Origin: [Streptosporangium] indianense
Lineage (GTDB): Bacteria; Actinomycetota; Actinomycetes; Streptomycetales; Streptomycetaceae
Assembly: GCF_021474405.1 (NCBI RefSeq)
Contig: NZ_JAKEIO010000016.1
Location: forward strand, 20,291-84,290
Direction: 5' to 3'
Length of the DNA: 64,000 nucleotides
Shown piece by piece: positions 1 through 8,804 of this stretch; the stretch's first letter is position 1; every line of letters starts with the position of its first letter. The translations under genes and the position numbers were made by a program. The notes beneath the pieces are model-generated. The model was not told where the DNA came from and did not search any database. It worked only from the letters and a program-made list of their open reading frames with translations.

Positions 1-767
1 CAGGCCGCGGAGGACCGCACGCGGGCGTGGAGGTAGGCCACGTAGGCCGCGCGCACCTCGTCGGCGGTGGCGAAGCCGGGCTCGTCCGCCAGCCAGGCGT
101 CCGGGACCTCGGCGAGGATCCGCCGCAGCAGATCCTCGGTGACCCGGGGCGCCAGTTCGGCGTCGGCCGCCCGCACGTCGGGGGCGTGGTGGCCGAGGGC
201 GTGGTGCCTGAAGTCGTAGGCCTTCGCCGGGTCGGAACCGTCGGAGCCGTCCCAGCGGTGGTGGAAGACGAGGGCGGCGCCGTGGTCGATCAGCCACAGG
301 CTCGGGGGCGTGACGCCGAGGGTGGGCCAGAGCATCAGGTTGGAGCTGTGGACCGTGCGGTCGACGTTCACGGTCAGCGCGTCGAGCCAGACGATCCTGC
401 CCGCCTCCAGCGGATCGACGGGGAAGACGCGGGCGAGCTCCGGTGTGAGGTCCCGGGCGCCCGGCAGGTAGTCCATGCCGAGGTTGACGCCCGCGCTGGC
501 CGCGTGCAGGCCCCGCACCTCCTGGTGCGGCTCGTCGTCGGCGATGGCGGGGTCGAAGTGCACCAGGACCAGCTCGGGGAAGCGCAGGCCGAGGGCGCGG
601 GCCAGTTCCCCGACGATCACCTCGGCGACGAGCGCCTTGCGGCCCTGCGCGGAGCCGGTGAACTTGACGACGTACGTGCCGAGGTCGTCCGCCTCGACGA
701 CTCCGGGGACCGACCCGCCGGACCGCAGGGGTTCGACGTAGCGGGTCGCGGTGACCTCTCTCAGCAT
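1..767 (-). CDS. HipA-like kinase-domain protein, cut by the window edge
   Basis: The frame opens at an ATG (CAT at 765-767) and runs off the left edge, so the C-terminus is missing. The translation begins MLREVTATRYVEPLRSGGSV. It contains a lysine-bearing strand (YVVKFTGSAQGRKALVAE), a catalytic-like NVDRTVHSSNL segment and LIDHGAALVF, the pattern of HipA-family protein kinase folds found as stand-alone proteins in actinomycetes. No partner antitoxin of HipB type is visible, so a toxin role is not supported. The gene is divergent from nothing nearby and lies 93 bases from the end of the P450 gene on the same strand. Family call is good; substrate unknown. Confidence 0.7.
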   Translation of the reverse strand, partial: MLREVTATRYVEPLRSGGSVPGVVEADDLGTYVVKFTGSAQGRKALVAEVIVGELARALGLRFPELVLVHFDPAIADDEPHQEVRGLHAASAGVNLGMDYLPGARDLTPELARVFPVDPLEAGRIVWLDALTVNVDRTVHSSNLMLWPTLGVTPPSLWLIDHGAALVFHHRWDGSDGSDPAKAYDFRHHALGHHAPDVRAADAELAPRVTEDLLRRILAEVPDAWLADEPGFATADEVRAAYVAYLHARVRSSAA

Positions 768-860
768 GGTCCAGGCTCCACGGAGGGCAGAATCCGAAGG
801 GCCATGGTAACCGGGCGGGACGGGCCGGGCGGGACCCCGCCGCCGGGGGCCCGCCCGGCG

Positions 861-2132
861 TCAGGATGCCGCGGGGGTGGCCGGCCGGGCAGGCGCCGGC
901 GACCGGACCGCGTCCATGACGAAGCCGCTGCGGACCCGGGTCGGCATGCGGTTCAGCGGGATGCGCAGGTCCTGGTCGGGCACCTCGTACTCGAGGCGGG
1001 CCAGTCGCGGTACGAGGGCGCGCAGCAGCGCGATCGTGACGTCCTCGCCGGGGCAGCGGTGGCCGGTGGTCCGGTCGCCGCCGCCCTGGGGGATCAGTTC
1101 GTCGCCCTCGGGCGGCCGCTCGAGGAACCGCCGGGGTTCGAAGGCGTACGGCCGGGCCCAGAGGGCCGGGTCGTGGTTCTGCCCGTACAGGTCGAGCAGG
1201 ACCAGCGTGCCGGCCGGGATCGGTTCGCCGCGCCACTCCAGATCGGTGACGGCCCGGCCGCCGACGAACGGCGCGAAGGGGTAGAAGCGCCGCAGCTCGT
1301 GGGCGAACGCCACGGCGTGGGCGGGGTCGTCGCCGGTCAGACGGTCCCGCAGGTCCGGCCGCAGGCGCAGCGCGTGCCCCGCGTAGGTGACGAACCAGCA
1401 CACCGCGACGGTCGGGCGGATGACGTTGAGCAGTTCGACGGCTGCCGTGTGCGGGTCGAGGAGCCGCCCGTCGGCGTCCCGGTGCCGGACGACCCCCTCC
1501 AGCACCGACCCGGCCGGCGCGGTGGCGGTTCCCGTGCGTACGTCCTCGACCAGACGTCCCAGCCAGGTCTCGCAGCGGGCCCGTGCCCGGCGGGCCCGCC
1601 AGTGGCGCGGCCCGGGCGTGGCGAAGCCGTCGACCATGGCGACGAGGTCCCGGGCCAGTGGCCCGACGTCCTCGACGACGATGCCGGCCCACTGACACAC
1701 GCCGCGGGTGAGCACGCGGCTGGTCTCGTCGAACAGCACGACCCGGCGGCCGGACCAGGACTCCACCGCCTCGTCCCATGCGGCGGCGACGCGGTCCACC
1801 AGGCCGGCGACCGCCTCAGCGCCGGTGAGCAGGGACAGGAACAGTTCCTTGCGCACGCGGTGGTCCGCCCCGTCCAGGGTGTGCACGGCGCCGTGCCCGA
1901 ACAGTGTGCTCAGCACCGGTCCGGGCAGCGCCGACCGGCGTTCCACGTGCCGCTCGTCGTAGAAGAAGCGCACCGCCTCGGGGCCGTGCAGGGCGACGGC
2001 CGGCTGTCCCATGAGCCGGGTGCGCACGAGCGGGGCGGTGGTGCGGCGCCTCCGGTCGGGCAGCCACGTGTATCCCTTGGCGAGGAGGGCGAGGGAGCTG
2101 TCGGCGATCAGTGGGCGGCGGCCTGATGTCAT
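861..2132 (-). CDS. Cytochrome P450, CYP152-type fatty acid peroxygenase/hydroxylase
   Basis: The 423-residue protein carries the heme-ligand motif GHRCPGED with Cys at about 360, an ELRRFYPF helix-K-like segment near 279, and NVIRPTVAV near 237. The Arg-Pro pair at 239-240 in the I-helix is the hallmark of CYP152 enzymes, where Arg binds the fatty acid carboxylate and lets H2O2 act as oxidant without redox partners. Expected reaction: alpha or beta hydroxylation, or decarboxylation, of fatty acids. The chosen ATG starts MTSGRRPLIADSS, the point where homology begins; a longer upstream reading runs into repeat DNA and is low-complexity. No strong Shine-Dalgarno is seen. A single gene, facing the repeat array. 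Confidence 0.88.
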   Translation of the reverse strand: MTSGRRPLIADSSLALLAKGYTWLPDRRRRTTAPLVRTRLMGQPAVALHGPEAVRFFYDERHVERRSALPGPVLSTLFGHGAVHTLDGADHRVRKELFLSLLTGAEAVAGLVDRVAAAWDEAVESWSGRRVVLFDETSRVLTRGVCQWAGIVVEDVGPLARDLVAMVDGFATPGPRHWRARRARARCETWLGRLVEDVRTGTATAPAGSVLEGVVRHRDADGRLLDPHTAAVELLNVIRPTVAVCWFVTYAGHALRLRPDLRDRLTGDDPAHAVAFAHELRRFYPFAPFVGGRAVTDLEWRGEPIPAGTLVLLDLYGQNHDPALWARPYAFEPRRFLERPPEGDELIPQGGGDRTTGHRCPGEDVTIALLRALVPRLARLEYEVPDQDLRIPLNRMPTRVRSGFVMDAVRSPAPARPATPAAS

Positions 2133-2190
2133 GGCGCGGCGAGTGCCCGCGGGCCCAGCCGGGAAACGCGGCCGACACCCGCGCGGGCGC

Positions 2191-2550
2191 GGGTGTTCAC
2201 GGGCCCCGCGCGCGGGGGCGTGCGCCGCGGGTTCACGCGCGCGGGCGGGCGGTTTCACAAGCGTGGGTCTGGACAAGGCCGTCGCGCGCGGGGGCGGCGC
2301 CATCGTGCGCGGCCGGGGGTGTTCACAGACCCTCTCGCTCGCGGGCGGGCGCCGCGGGTTCACGCGCGGGCGGGCGGTTCAGTGGCCATCGTGCGCGAGC
2401 GTGGGTGTGGACAGGCCGTCGCGCGCGGGGGCGGGTGCCGTGGGGGTCCACACAAGGGGGTGGTCCGCGGCCGTCGGGCGCGGCCGGGGGTGTTCACAGG
2501 CCCTCGCGCTCGCGGGCGGACACTGCGGGTTCACGCGCGGGGGCGGGTGG
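2191..2550. repeat. Interspersed direct-repeat array (A-B-A-B-A) between divergent genes
   Basis: Three A units (about 2191-2252, 2307-2380, 2478-2550) each contain two GTTCAC hexamers 36-37 bp apart (2195/2231, 2321/2358, 2492/2529), separated by CGCTCGCGGGCGG-like sequence. Two B units (2261-2301, 2399-2440) share GCGTGGGT, then GGACA and GGCCGTCGCGCGCGGGGGCGG. Repeat spacing is 126 and 171 bp for A and about 138 bp for B. Translations in all frames are Arg/Gly/Ala-rich and unlike proteins. The array fills the 608-bp gap between the P450 start and the Rieske gene. Function unknown; it could be an extended regulatory region or an expanding minisatellite. Confidence 0.7.
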
Positions 2551-2740
2551 TCAGGGGCCGACGTGCGCGGGTGCGGGTATCCCGTTCGCCCTCCCGCGCG
2601 GGCGGGGGCCCGCCTACGGTCGGCGGCAGCGGGGTCCGCCCTGCCCCCGGCGGGACGACGGCTCTTCGACGGGACGACGACCAGGCATGTCACCCCACCC
2701 GCTCCGTTTGTGGCCGGTGGCGGTGGGGACCCGGCGGGAC

Positions 2741-3700
2741 ATGAGCGCACCCCCACCTCGCCGGCTGATGCGGCAGAACCGGGTCCTGTGGCTGCTGGAC
2801 CGCCTTGAGCGGGACTCAAGGGCCGACGGACTGATCGAGACGCTCCGCAAGGGCGTGCGGGCGCTGCCCCTGCGGTCCGGCAGGGACCTGCTGCACGGCA
2901 GGTGGCTGGGCCACCCGGTGCATCCGCTGATGGTGCAGGTGCCGATCGGGAGCTGGCTGTCCGCGGCCGTCCTGGACCTGCGGCCCGGCCGCTCGCGCGA
3001 GGCGCGGCTGCTGGTCGGGGTCGGACTGGGTGCCGCGGCTCCCGCGGCCCTGGCGGGCTGGGTGGACTGGGCGGAGCTGCACCGCCCGCAGCAGCGCGTC
3101 GGACTGGTGCACGCCCTGTCCAACACGGCGGCCGTCAGCCTGTACGCCACCTCGCTCGTCTGCCGTGCCCGGGGACGCGAGACGGCGGGGCGGGCGTACG
3201 GCTTCCTGGGGCTGACCGCGGTCGGACTGGGCGGCATGCTGGGCGGCCACCTGGCCTACCGGCAGGCGTCCGGCGCCAACCACGCCGAGGAGGTCCCGAA
3301 CGTCGTCTCCCGGGGCTGGCACCGGATCGGGGCCGTGGCCGACTTCCCGGCCGGTGAGCCGGTGCGGCGCAGCGTGGACGACGTGCCGGTGCTGGTGGTG
3401 CGCGAGAGCGGCGGGGAGATCCACGCGCTCGCCGAGCGGTGCAGCCACCTCGCGGGGCCGCTGTCCGAGGGCACGGTCGCCGACGGATGTGTGCGGTGCC
3501 CATGGCACGGCAGTGTCTTCCGGCTCTCGGACGGCTGGAACGTCCGCGGACCGGCCACCGCACCCCAGCCGTCCTTCGAGACGCGGGTCGTCGACGGCCA
3601 TGTCGAGGTGCGGCTGCGTCATCAGAACGGCGGGGAGCCCGCCCCGCGAGGCAACGAAACGCGATCGGGGGCGGCCCATGGGCGCGGCGACCATGGCTGA
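2741..3700 (+). CDS. DUF2231 membrane domain fused to Rieske [2Fe-2S] domain
   Basis: The protein has 319 residues from the ATG at 2741. The N-terminal half has the DUF2231 signature HPVHPLMVQVPIGSW followed by about four hydrophobic segments. The C-terminal third is a Rieske domain, with cluster ligands in CSHLAG (Cys-X-His) and CVRCPWHGSVF (Cys-X2-His). It probably shuttles electrons at the membrane, but its redox partner is unknown. The start is uncertain: in-frame ATGs at 2687 and 2768 also exist and none has a clear ribosome site. The stop overlaps the next gene by 23 bases, so the two are probably co-transcribed. Confidence 0.82.
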   Translation: MSAPPPRRLMRQNRVLWLLDRLERDSRADGLIETLRKGVRALPLRSGRDLLHGRWLGHPVHPLMVQVPIGSWLSAAVLDLRPGRSREARLLVGVGLGAAAPAALAGWVDWAELHRPQQRVGLVHALSNTAAVSLYATSLVCRARGRETAGRAYGFLGLTAVGLGGMLGGHLAYRQASGANHAEEVPNVVSRGWHRIGAVADFPAGEPVRRSVDDVPVLVVRESGGEIHALAERCSHLAGPLSEGTVADGCVRCPWHGSVFRLSDGWNVRGPATAPQPSFETRVVDGHVEVRLRHQNGGEPAPRGNETRSGAAHGRGDHG

Positions 3701-4229
3701 CAGTCGCCTTGCGCGGCGGCTGCGCGGAGCACTCCAGCGCACCGGCCGGGCCTACGCGGCGGGCCACGACCGTCCGCTCGGCGGTTATCTCGCGGCCATG
3801 ACGGGCTTCACGGCGTTCACGGCAGCCTGGGCCACGGCGGTACGACGCAGCGGGCGCCCGCTGCCGGAGCGGCCCGAGCCGTGGGACGTGGTCCTGACCT
3901 CGGTGGCCACCTTCCGGCTCAGCCGGCTGCTCAGCAAGGCATCGGTGACCAGCCCGCTCCGTGCCCCGTTCACCCGGTACGTCGGGCCGCAGGGTCCCGC
4001 CGAACTGCACGAGGAGGCGCAGCCCGAGAGCGGCAAGCACACCGTCGGCGAGCTCGCCACCTGCCCGTTCTGCATGAGCGTCTGGGTCGCTTCCGCCCTG
4101 ACCGCCGGCCAGGTGCTGTGGCCGCGCGCGACCCGTACGGCCATGGGCACCCTCACCGCCCTGGCCGGTGCGGACACGCTGCAACTGGCGTACGGCGCGC
4201 TGATGGACCGGGCGACCGGCGAGGACTGA
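3678..4229 (+). CDS. DUF1360 family protein
   Basis: This 183-residue protein contains the DUF1360 pattern: a hydrophobic first segment, TFRLSRLLSKASVTSPLRAPF in the middle, and a conserved CPFCMSVWVA motif near residue 130, followed by a last hydrophobic stretch. Function is unknown; the paired cysteines suggest metal or thiol chemistry. I chose the ATG at 3678 because GGGGG lies six bases upstream; the ATG at 3693 is the alternative. It overlaps the end of the Rieske gene and is probably translated with it. Confidence 0.78.
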   Translation: MGAATMADSRLARRLRGALQRTGRAYAAGHDRPLGGYLAAMTGFTAFTAAWATAVRRSGRPLPERPEPWDVVLTSVATFRLSRLLSKASVTSPLRAPFTRYVGPQGPAELHEEAQPESGKHTVGELATCPFCMSVWVASALTAGQVLWPRATRTAMGTLTALAGADTLQLAYGALMDRATGED

Positions 4230-4295
4230 CGACGACCGACGAGGAGGCCGAGCGCCGTCCCGCCGGGAGTTCGGTGGCCGCACCCCCTTGTCGGG

Positions 4296-4948
4296 TCGTG
4301 GGGCATCGCGGGCGCCGCGTTCGCGGGCGCCGCACTGGCCTCCGCGGTCGTCTTCGGGCTCTCCGCCCGGGGCGGCTACCGGCAGAACCGGCTGGTCCTC
4401 GGCGGGATCGGCATGGCCTCCGGCACCTCGGCCCCCATCAGCCTGCTCATCGTGCTCACCGACCCGTTCAACGCCACCAAGGCGCTGCCCTGGCTGTCCG
4501 GTTCGACGTACGGGCGGACCACGGCGGACGTGCTGCCCGTCGCGCTCGTGCTGGCGCTGGGCCTGGCGGTCGCGGTCGCCCGGCGTACGGAGCTGGACCT
4601 CGTCTCCCTGGACGAGGACACCCCGCGGCTGCTCGGCCTCGGACTCCCCCCGGCCGGGTGGGCTTCCCGGTGGTGGGCGTGCTGCTCGCGGCGAAGGCCG
4701 TCGCCTCGGCCGGCACGATCGGTTTCGTGGGCCTGGTGGCCCCGCACGCGGTCCGGGCCCTGGTGGGCCGACGGCCTGTGCGGGTCGTCCCCGTCGCGGT
4801 CCTGCTCGGCGCCGCGCTGGTCTGCACCGCCGATCTGCTCGGCCGGACCGTGATCGCGCCCGCCCAGCTGGGCGCCGGGCTGATGACGGCGGTCGTCGGC
4901 ACGCCGTACTTCCTGCACCTGCTGGTGTGCGGCCGGAAGGCGACATGA
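4296..4948 (+). pseudogene. FecCD-type siderophore ABC permease, truncated and frameshifted
   Basis: Only the C-terminal two thirds of a FecCD/BtuC-like permease is present. One frame gives SWGIAGAAFAGAALASAVVF and GGIGMASGTSAPIS up to LGLGLPP. The match then continues in the -1 frame with VGFPVVGVLLAAKAV, IGFVGLVAPHAVRAL and IAPAQLGAG to the stop at 4948. The break lies at a run of six C (4646-4651); one extra C would restore LGLPPGRVGFPVV. There is no start codon or N-terminal half, so it is a decayed gene rather than only a sequencing error. No ATP-binding or substrate-binding partner is nearby. It sits about 2 kb from the siderophore synthetases. Confidence 0.8.
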
Positions 4949-5027
4949 AGCCCTGAAGAGTCATCAATGCCCGACTCGCCTGAAAAGTGCCTGTTGTATG
5001 GATGCACGCACAACGGAGCGGGGGAGC

Positions 5028-6527
5028 ATGGCCAAGGACGTGACGGACTCGGGCCCGCCGCCGGAGGCGAGCCTGAAGCCGGACGCCATCGGGTTCGTCG
5101 ACGCGCTGGTCATCGGGCTCAACTCGACCTCCCCCGCGTACTCCGTGGCGGCGGTGATCGGTCCCGTCGTGGCGCTGGTCGGCATCTACGCGCCCGGTGT
5201 GATGCTCGCGTCGTTCGTGCCCATGCTGCTGATCGCCTCGGCGTTCTACTACCTCAACAAGGTGGACCAGGACTGCGGCACGACGTTCTCCTGGGTCACC
5301 CGTGCCATGGGGCCGTGGGCGGGCTGGCTCGGCGGCTGGGCCATCACGATGACGGGCGTCCTGGTCGTCGGTTCGCTCGCGGACGTGGCCGTGACGTTCT
5401 TCCTGCTCGCCGTCGGCCTGGACGGCTGGGCCGGGAACGACGTGGTCCGCCAGGTGCTGACGGTGCTTCTCATCGTGGTGATGACGGCCGTCTGCGTGAT
5501 CGGCACCGAGCTGTCGGCGAAGGTGCAGAACGTCCTCATCCTGGCGCAGGTCGCCTGTCTGCTCGCCTTCGCCACGGTGGCGCTCTACCGCGTCTACGCC
5601 GGCACCGGCACGCTCGACGCCATCGATCCGGAGCTCAACTGGCTCGACCCGTTCGGGGCGGGCGGGGCGTCACTGACCGCGTCCCTGCTGCTGGGCGTCT
5701 TCATCTACTGGGGCTGGGAGTCCGCGGTCAACCTCACCGAGGAGGTCGAGGACTCGGCCACCGCCCCCGGCAAGGCGGCCGTCTGGTCGACGGTGCTGCT
5801 GCTGGTGACCTATGTCGCGGTCGCCTTCGCGGTCGTGGCCTACGCGGGCACGGACTACCTCGCCGAGAACGCGGCGGAGGAGGAGTTCGTCTTCGCGCAG
5901 CTCGCCGAGGAGGCCATGGGCGGCTGGGACTGGGTGGTGCTGCTGGCGGTGTCGACGTCCGCGCTGGCCTCCACGCAGACCACGATCATCCCGGCCTCGC
6001 GCACGGGCCTGTCCATGGCACGCCGGTACGCGCTGCCCGCGCGCTTCGGCCACATCCACCCGCGCTTTCGCACCCCCGCCGTGAGCACCTGGTGGGTCGC
6101 GGGCATCGCCATCGTCTGGTACCTCGTCCTGTTCCATCTCAGCGAGAACGCCCTCTTCGACTCCCTCACCGCCCTGTCGCTGCTGATCGCGTTCTACTAC
6201 GCCCTGACGGGTGTGGCCTGTGCGGTCTACTACCGCCGCCAACTGACCCGCAGTGTGCACAACTTCCTCCTGATCGGCCTCGGACCGCTGATCGGCGCGG
6301 GGCTGCTGGCCTGGCTGCTGGCGGAGTCCGTGGCGGACATGTCCGACCCCGACAACTCCTACAGCGGCGTCTCGTGGTTCGGGATCGGTCCGCCGCTCGT
6401 CATCGGCATCGGCATCGTCGTCGCCGGCGTGATCCTGATGGTCGTGCGGCGGCTGATGGCGCCCGCCTTCTGGTCGGAACACCCGAGCGTGGTCGACCCG
6501 TCCCTCGTCGACGGCAAGGAGTCCTGA
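5028..6527 (+). CDS. APC-family amino acid permease
   Basis: A 499-residue integral membrane protein with about 12 hydrophobic helices. The first helix holds LVIGLNSTSPAYSVAAV and helix 6 holds FIYWGWESAVNLTEE, both typical of the amino acid-polyamine-organocation superfamily. A cytoplasmic SRTGLSMARRYALPARFG loop is also characteristic. It likely imports an amino acid or amine by proton symport at the cytoplasmic membrane; substrate not predictable. The ATG at 5028 follows GGAGCGGGGGAG; an in-frame ATG 30 bases upstream lacks a site. A universal stress protein remnant follows, a common neighbour of such permeases. Confidence 0.88.
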   Translation: MAKDVTDSGPPPEASLKPDAIGFVDALVIGLNSTSPAYSVAAVIGPVVALVGIYAPGVMLASFVPMLLIASAFYYLNKVDQDCGTTFSWVTRAMGPWAGWLGGWAITMTGVLVVGSLADVAVTFFLLAVGLDGWAGNDVVRQVLTVLLIVVMTAVCVIGTELSAKVQNVLILAQVACLLAFATVALYRVYAGTGTLDAIDPELNWLDPFGAGGASLTASLLLGVFIYWGWESAVNLTEEVEDSATAPGKAAVWSTVLLLVTYVAVAFAVVAYAGTDYLAENAAEEEFVFAQLAEEAMGGWDWVVLLAVSTSALASTQTTIIPASRTGLSMARRYALPARFGHIHPRFRTPAVSTWWVAGIAIVWYLVLFHLSENALFDSLTALSLLIAFYYALTGVACAVYYRRQLTRSVHNFLLIGLGPLIGAGLLAWLLAESVADMSDPDNSYSGVSWFGIGPPLVIGIGIVVAGVILMVVRRLMAPAFWSEHPSVVDPSLVDGKES

Positions 6528-6583
6528 AGAGGTCGGTGGTCCCCGGCTTCGAGGAGTCCCGGGCGCTCTGAACGCCCTGCGCG

Positions 6584-6685
6584 TGGGGCGAGAGCCCGGT
6601 GGGCGGGGCGCTGCCGGGCTCGACCCCGTACAAGCTGCTGCACCTGTCGAGCGTGCCGGTGCTCTGTGGGCCGGCGACGGAGTGA
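6584..6685 (+). pseudogene. Universal stress protein (UspA) C-terminal remnant
   Basis: A frame ending at the TGA at 6683 reads GGALPGSTPYKLLHLSSVPVL, which resembles the last strand-loop-strand of UspA proteins (G-X-S-X2-LLHX3-CPVLV). Only about 30 residues remain, an in-frame stop lies at 6569, and there is no start. I read it as a scrap of a Usp gene that once followed the permease. The match is short, so chance similarity cannot be excluded. Confidence 0.5.
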
Positions 6686-6736
6686 TGAGGCTCCGTCACA
6701 CCGGCCGAATCCTGCGGCCCTGTCGTGAGCCCTGTC

Positions 6737-7108
6737 TCATGAGCCGTCGGCGGCGCGTGCGGTGCGCGGGCTGAAGACGTACAGGCCGAGGATGTCCGGC
6801 AGGGGCGCCACGCCGGGGCCGCCCTCGCGCACCCAGGAGACGACGTCCTCGGTGGCGGCCGGGTCGTTGACCAGTCCGAGCCACACCGGACGGCCCCCGG
6901 CGGCCCGGCCCGCGGCGGAGGGCCGGACGACGACGACATTGGCCTGATCGCAGACGTCGAGGCAGTCGGAGATCCGCACCGGCGCGGCCTCGCGCAGGCG
7001 CTCGGTCTGGGCGGTGTGGTCGACGCCGGTGACCTTGGGGCTGCCGCAGCAGCAGTCCCGGCAGACGACGATGCGGCAGGGGACCCCTGCGTCAGGCGTC
7101 GCGGACAT
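6737..7108 (-). CDS. Small thioredoxin-like [2Fe-2S] ferredoxin
   Basis: The 123-residue protein has cysteines in CRDCCCGSPK near the N-terminus and CLDVCDQAN in the middle, the spacing of thioredoxin-fold [2Fe-2S] ferredoxins. The C-terminal half carries VWLGLVND and a WVREGGPG loop. It may supply electrons for ferric-siderophore reduction or a biosynthetic oxidation. It starts at an ATG preceded by GAGGGAGGGGG and follows the siderophore synthetase by 62 bases on the same strand, so the two are likely one transcript. Confidence 0.78.
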   Translation of the reverse strand: MSATPDAGVPCRIVVCRDCCCGSPKVTGVDHTAQTERLREAAPVRISDCLDVCDQANVVVVRPSAAGRAAGGRPVWLGLVNDPAATEDVVSWVREGGPGVAPLPDILGLYVFSPRTARAADGS

Positions 7109-7170
7109 GCCGCCCCCTCCCTCGCTGACCGTTGTGATCATCTTTCCATGCGGGCGCCGGGCCCCGTGCG

Positions 7171-8703
7171 TCAGGTGTTCTGCGCGAGCGGGTTGGGCAG
7201 GGGGCGGTAGCGGGCGTCTGCGCCGTCGGCGCCGGTCCAGCGCAGCAGCAGGTTGGTCTTCGCGGGGAGCGTCGGCGAGGCGAGCAGGGCGGGGATCTCG
7301 GGGAGGTCGTGCCGGGCGAACTCGCGGCGGGCCGCGGGCCAGGGGTCGAACCCGGGATGGCGTTCGGTGAGGACGCCGGCGATCTCGATGAGGTGGTTGA
7401 CGACCAGGCAGTACACGAGCCGCTCCCAGCCGGCCTGCCGCGGCACGTCCGCGAGGAGTTTCACGCCCTCGGCGTCCCGGTACAGCGCCTGCACCGGCAG
7501 GCCGTCGGCGTCCACGGCGACCAGGGTGTTCTGCAGGTGGGCCTCGATGACGACGCCGTGCTCGGCGAACGCCGTGAGCGCCGGGGGCACCACCTGGGCG
7601 AGGTACGCGGTCCACCAGGCACCGGGGTCGGCGGCGCGGTCGAGCGGACTGTCGTCGAAGCCCTCGACGAGAGCCGCGGCGAGCACCGGGGCCGCACCGG
7701 GCAGGAGGCGGCCGCCGAAGCCGTCGCGGACGAGGACGGCCAGGGCCTCGAAAGCGAAGCCGGCGGTGCGGTAACCGCGGTCGCCGAGCCACGCCGAGGG
7801 CCCCTCGCACGCCGCGAAGGCGGCGCACACGGCCGCGTCGGTCCTGCGCAGGGCGAGCAGGTCGTGGCGCCACAGGCGGCGGATGTCGTTGGTGATGCGC
7901 ACGTCCAGGCTGAACTTGAGGAAGAGGTCCCACTCGGGCGTGTAGAGCGTGCGGATCGCCGCCGTGGGCCAGGCGTCGAAAGCGGTGGTGCCGAGCCGGA
8001 TCAGCCTGCCGTCCGCGAACGCCCCGGCGAGTTCTCGCGCGGCCAGGTCCAGCTGCCAGGGGTGGGCCGGGAGCAGCCGGTAGCCGGGCGGGGCCGCGCC
8101 GAGGGCGTCGAGGGCGGAGGTGTCGCCCTCGTCGACGACGGTGTCCTCGCGCAGGCCGAGCAGCACCAGCGGGAAGCGGGCGTACGCCTCGGGCGCGTAC
8201 GGCAGCCACTCGGTCTCGGGGCCGCCGCCGCGCGCCTTGGGGGCCGGGTGGTGGGTGTGGCCGGTCAGGAGGGACTGCTCGGAGCACAGGTAGAGGTCGT
8301 CGGGCGGGGTGGCCCGGGCGCGGGCGGCGAGCAGGGCGGCCACGACGTCCCGGCTGTCGAGCATCTCGGCGAACAGTTCGTGGTTGGACAGCCCGGTGTA
8401 CCGGCGCAGTTCCTCGGCGACGAGCTTGACCAGTTCGGTGTGATCGAGGCGGTGCCAGGTACCGGCCGCCTCGATCTCCGGCTCGACGGGCCGCCGGGTA
8501 CCGCGCACCCGCAGCAGCCGGTCCGAGGGCAGCCGGTGGACGCGATGGTCGCCCTCCCGGCGCACCGGCCGGGCCACCTCCCGCAGCAGGCAGTTCAGCA
8601 ACGGCACGGCGGCGCGGGCGTCGGCGAGGCACCCGGTGGCCGGGTCGGCACCGTGGGCCGAGTCGTCGTCGGCGGGCGGGGGCATGAGGTCCACGCGTTC
8701 CAC
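7171..8703 (-). CDS. IucA/IucC-family NIS siderophore synthetase (first copy)
   Basis: This 510-residue protein has the NRPS-independent synthetase signature: a GHTHHPAPKARGG nucleotide-binding motif near residue 145, PAHPWQLD near 215, and EAHLQNTLVAVD near 380. These enzymes adenylate a carboxylate such as citrate or succinate and join it to an amine or alcohol in the cytoplasm. I kept the GTG at 8703, which has AGGG four bases upstream; the ATG at 8685 is possible. It is divergent from a second synthetase across 101 bases. No iron-box palindrome of the TTAGGTTAGG type is visible there. Confidence 0.9.
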   Translation of the reverse strand: MERVDLMPPPADDDSAHGADPATGCLADARAAVPLLNCLLREVARPVRREGDHRVHRLPSDRLLRVRGTRRPVEPEIEAAGTWHRLDHTELVKLVAEELRRYTGLSNHELFAEMLDSRDVVAALLAARARATPPDDLYLCSEQSLLTGHTHHPAPKARGGGPETEWLPYAPEAYARFPLVLLGLREDTVVDEGDTSALDALGAAPPGYRLLPAHPWQLDLAARELAGAFADGRLIRLGTTAFDAWPTAAIRTLYTPEWDLFLKFSLDVRITNDIRRLWRHDLLALRRTDAAVCAAFAACEGPSAWLGDRGYRTAGFAFEALAVLVRDGFGGRLLPGAAPVLAAALVEGFDDSPLDRAADPGAWWTAYLAQVVPPALTAFAEHGVVIEAHLQNTLVAVDADGLPVQALYRDAEGVKLLADVPRQAGWERLVYCLVVNHLIEIAGVLTERHPGFDPWPAARREFARHDLPEIPALLASPTLPAKTNLLLRWTGADGADARYRPLPNPLAQNT

Positions 8704-8804
8704 TCGTCCCTAGGGTCGTTCCAGCGTGCCGGGCGGCGATGATCAGTATGTCGGTCGTCGCCGTTCCGCTGTGACGTCCCTATTCGTACCCGAGGAGCCC
8801 GCCC

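Noticed and set aside
2268..2452. DnaA-box-like sequences (TTGTCCAGA, CTGTCCACA and TCCACA cores) in the repeat array, suggesting a replication origin
   Set aside because: Only two near-matches and one core, all inside the repeat units; no dnaA, dnaN or AT-rich unwinding region nearby.
2191..2550. CRISPR array
   Set aside because: Units are long, degenerate and unevenly spaced, spacers are not unique sequence, and there are no cas genes.
8704..8804. Iron-box (DmdR/IdeR-type) operator between the siderophore synthetases
   Set aside because: No TTAGGTTAGG-like inverted repeat is present in the 101-base gap.
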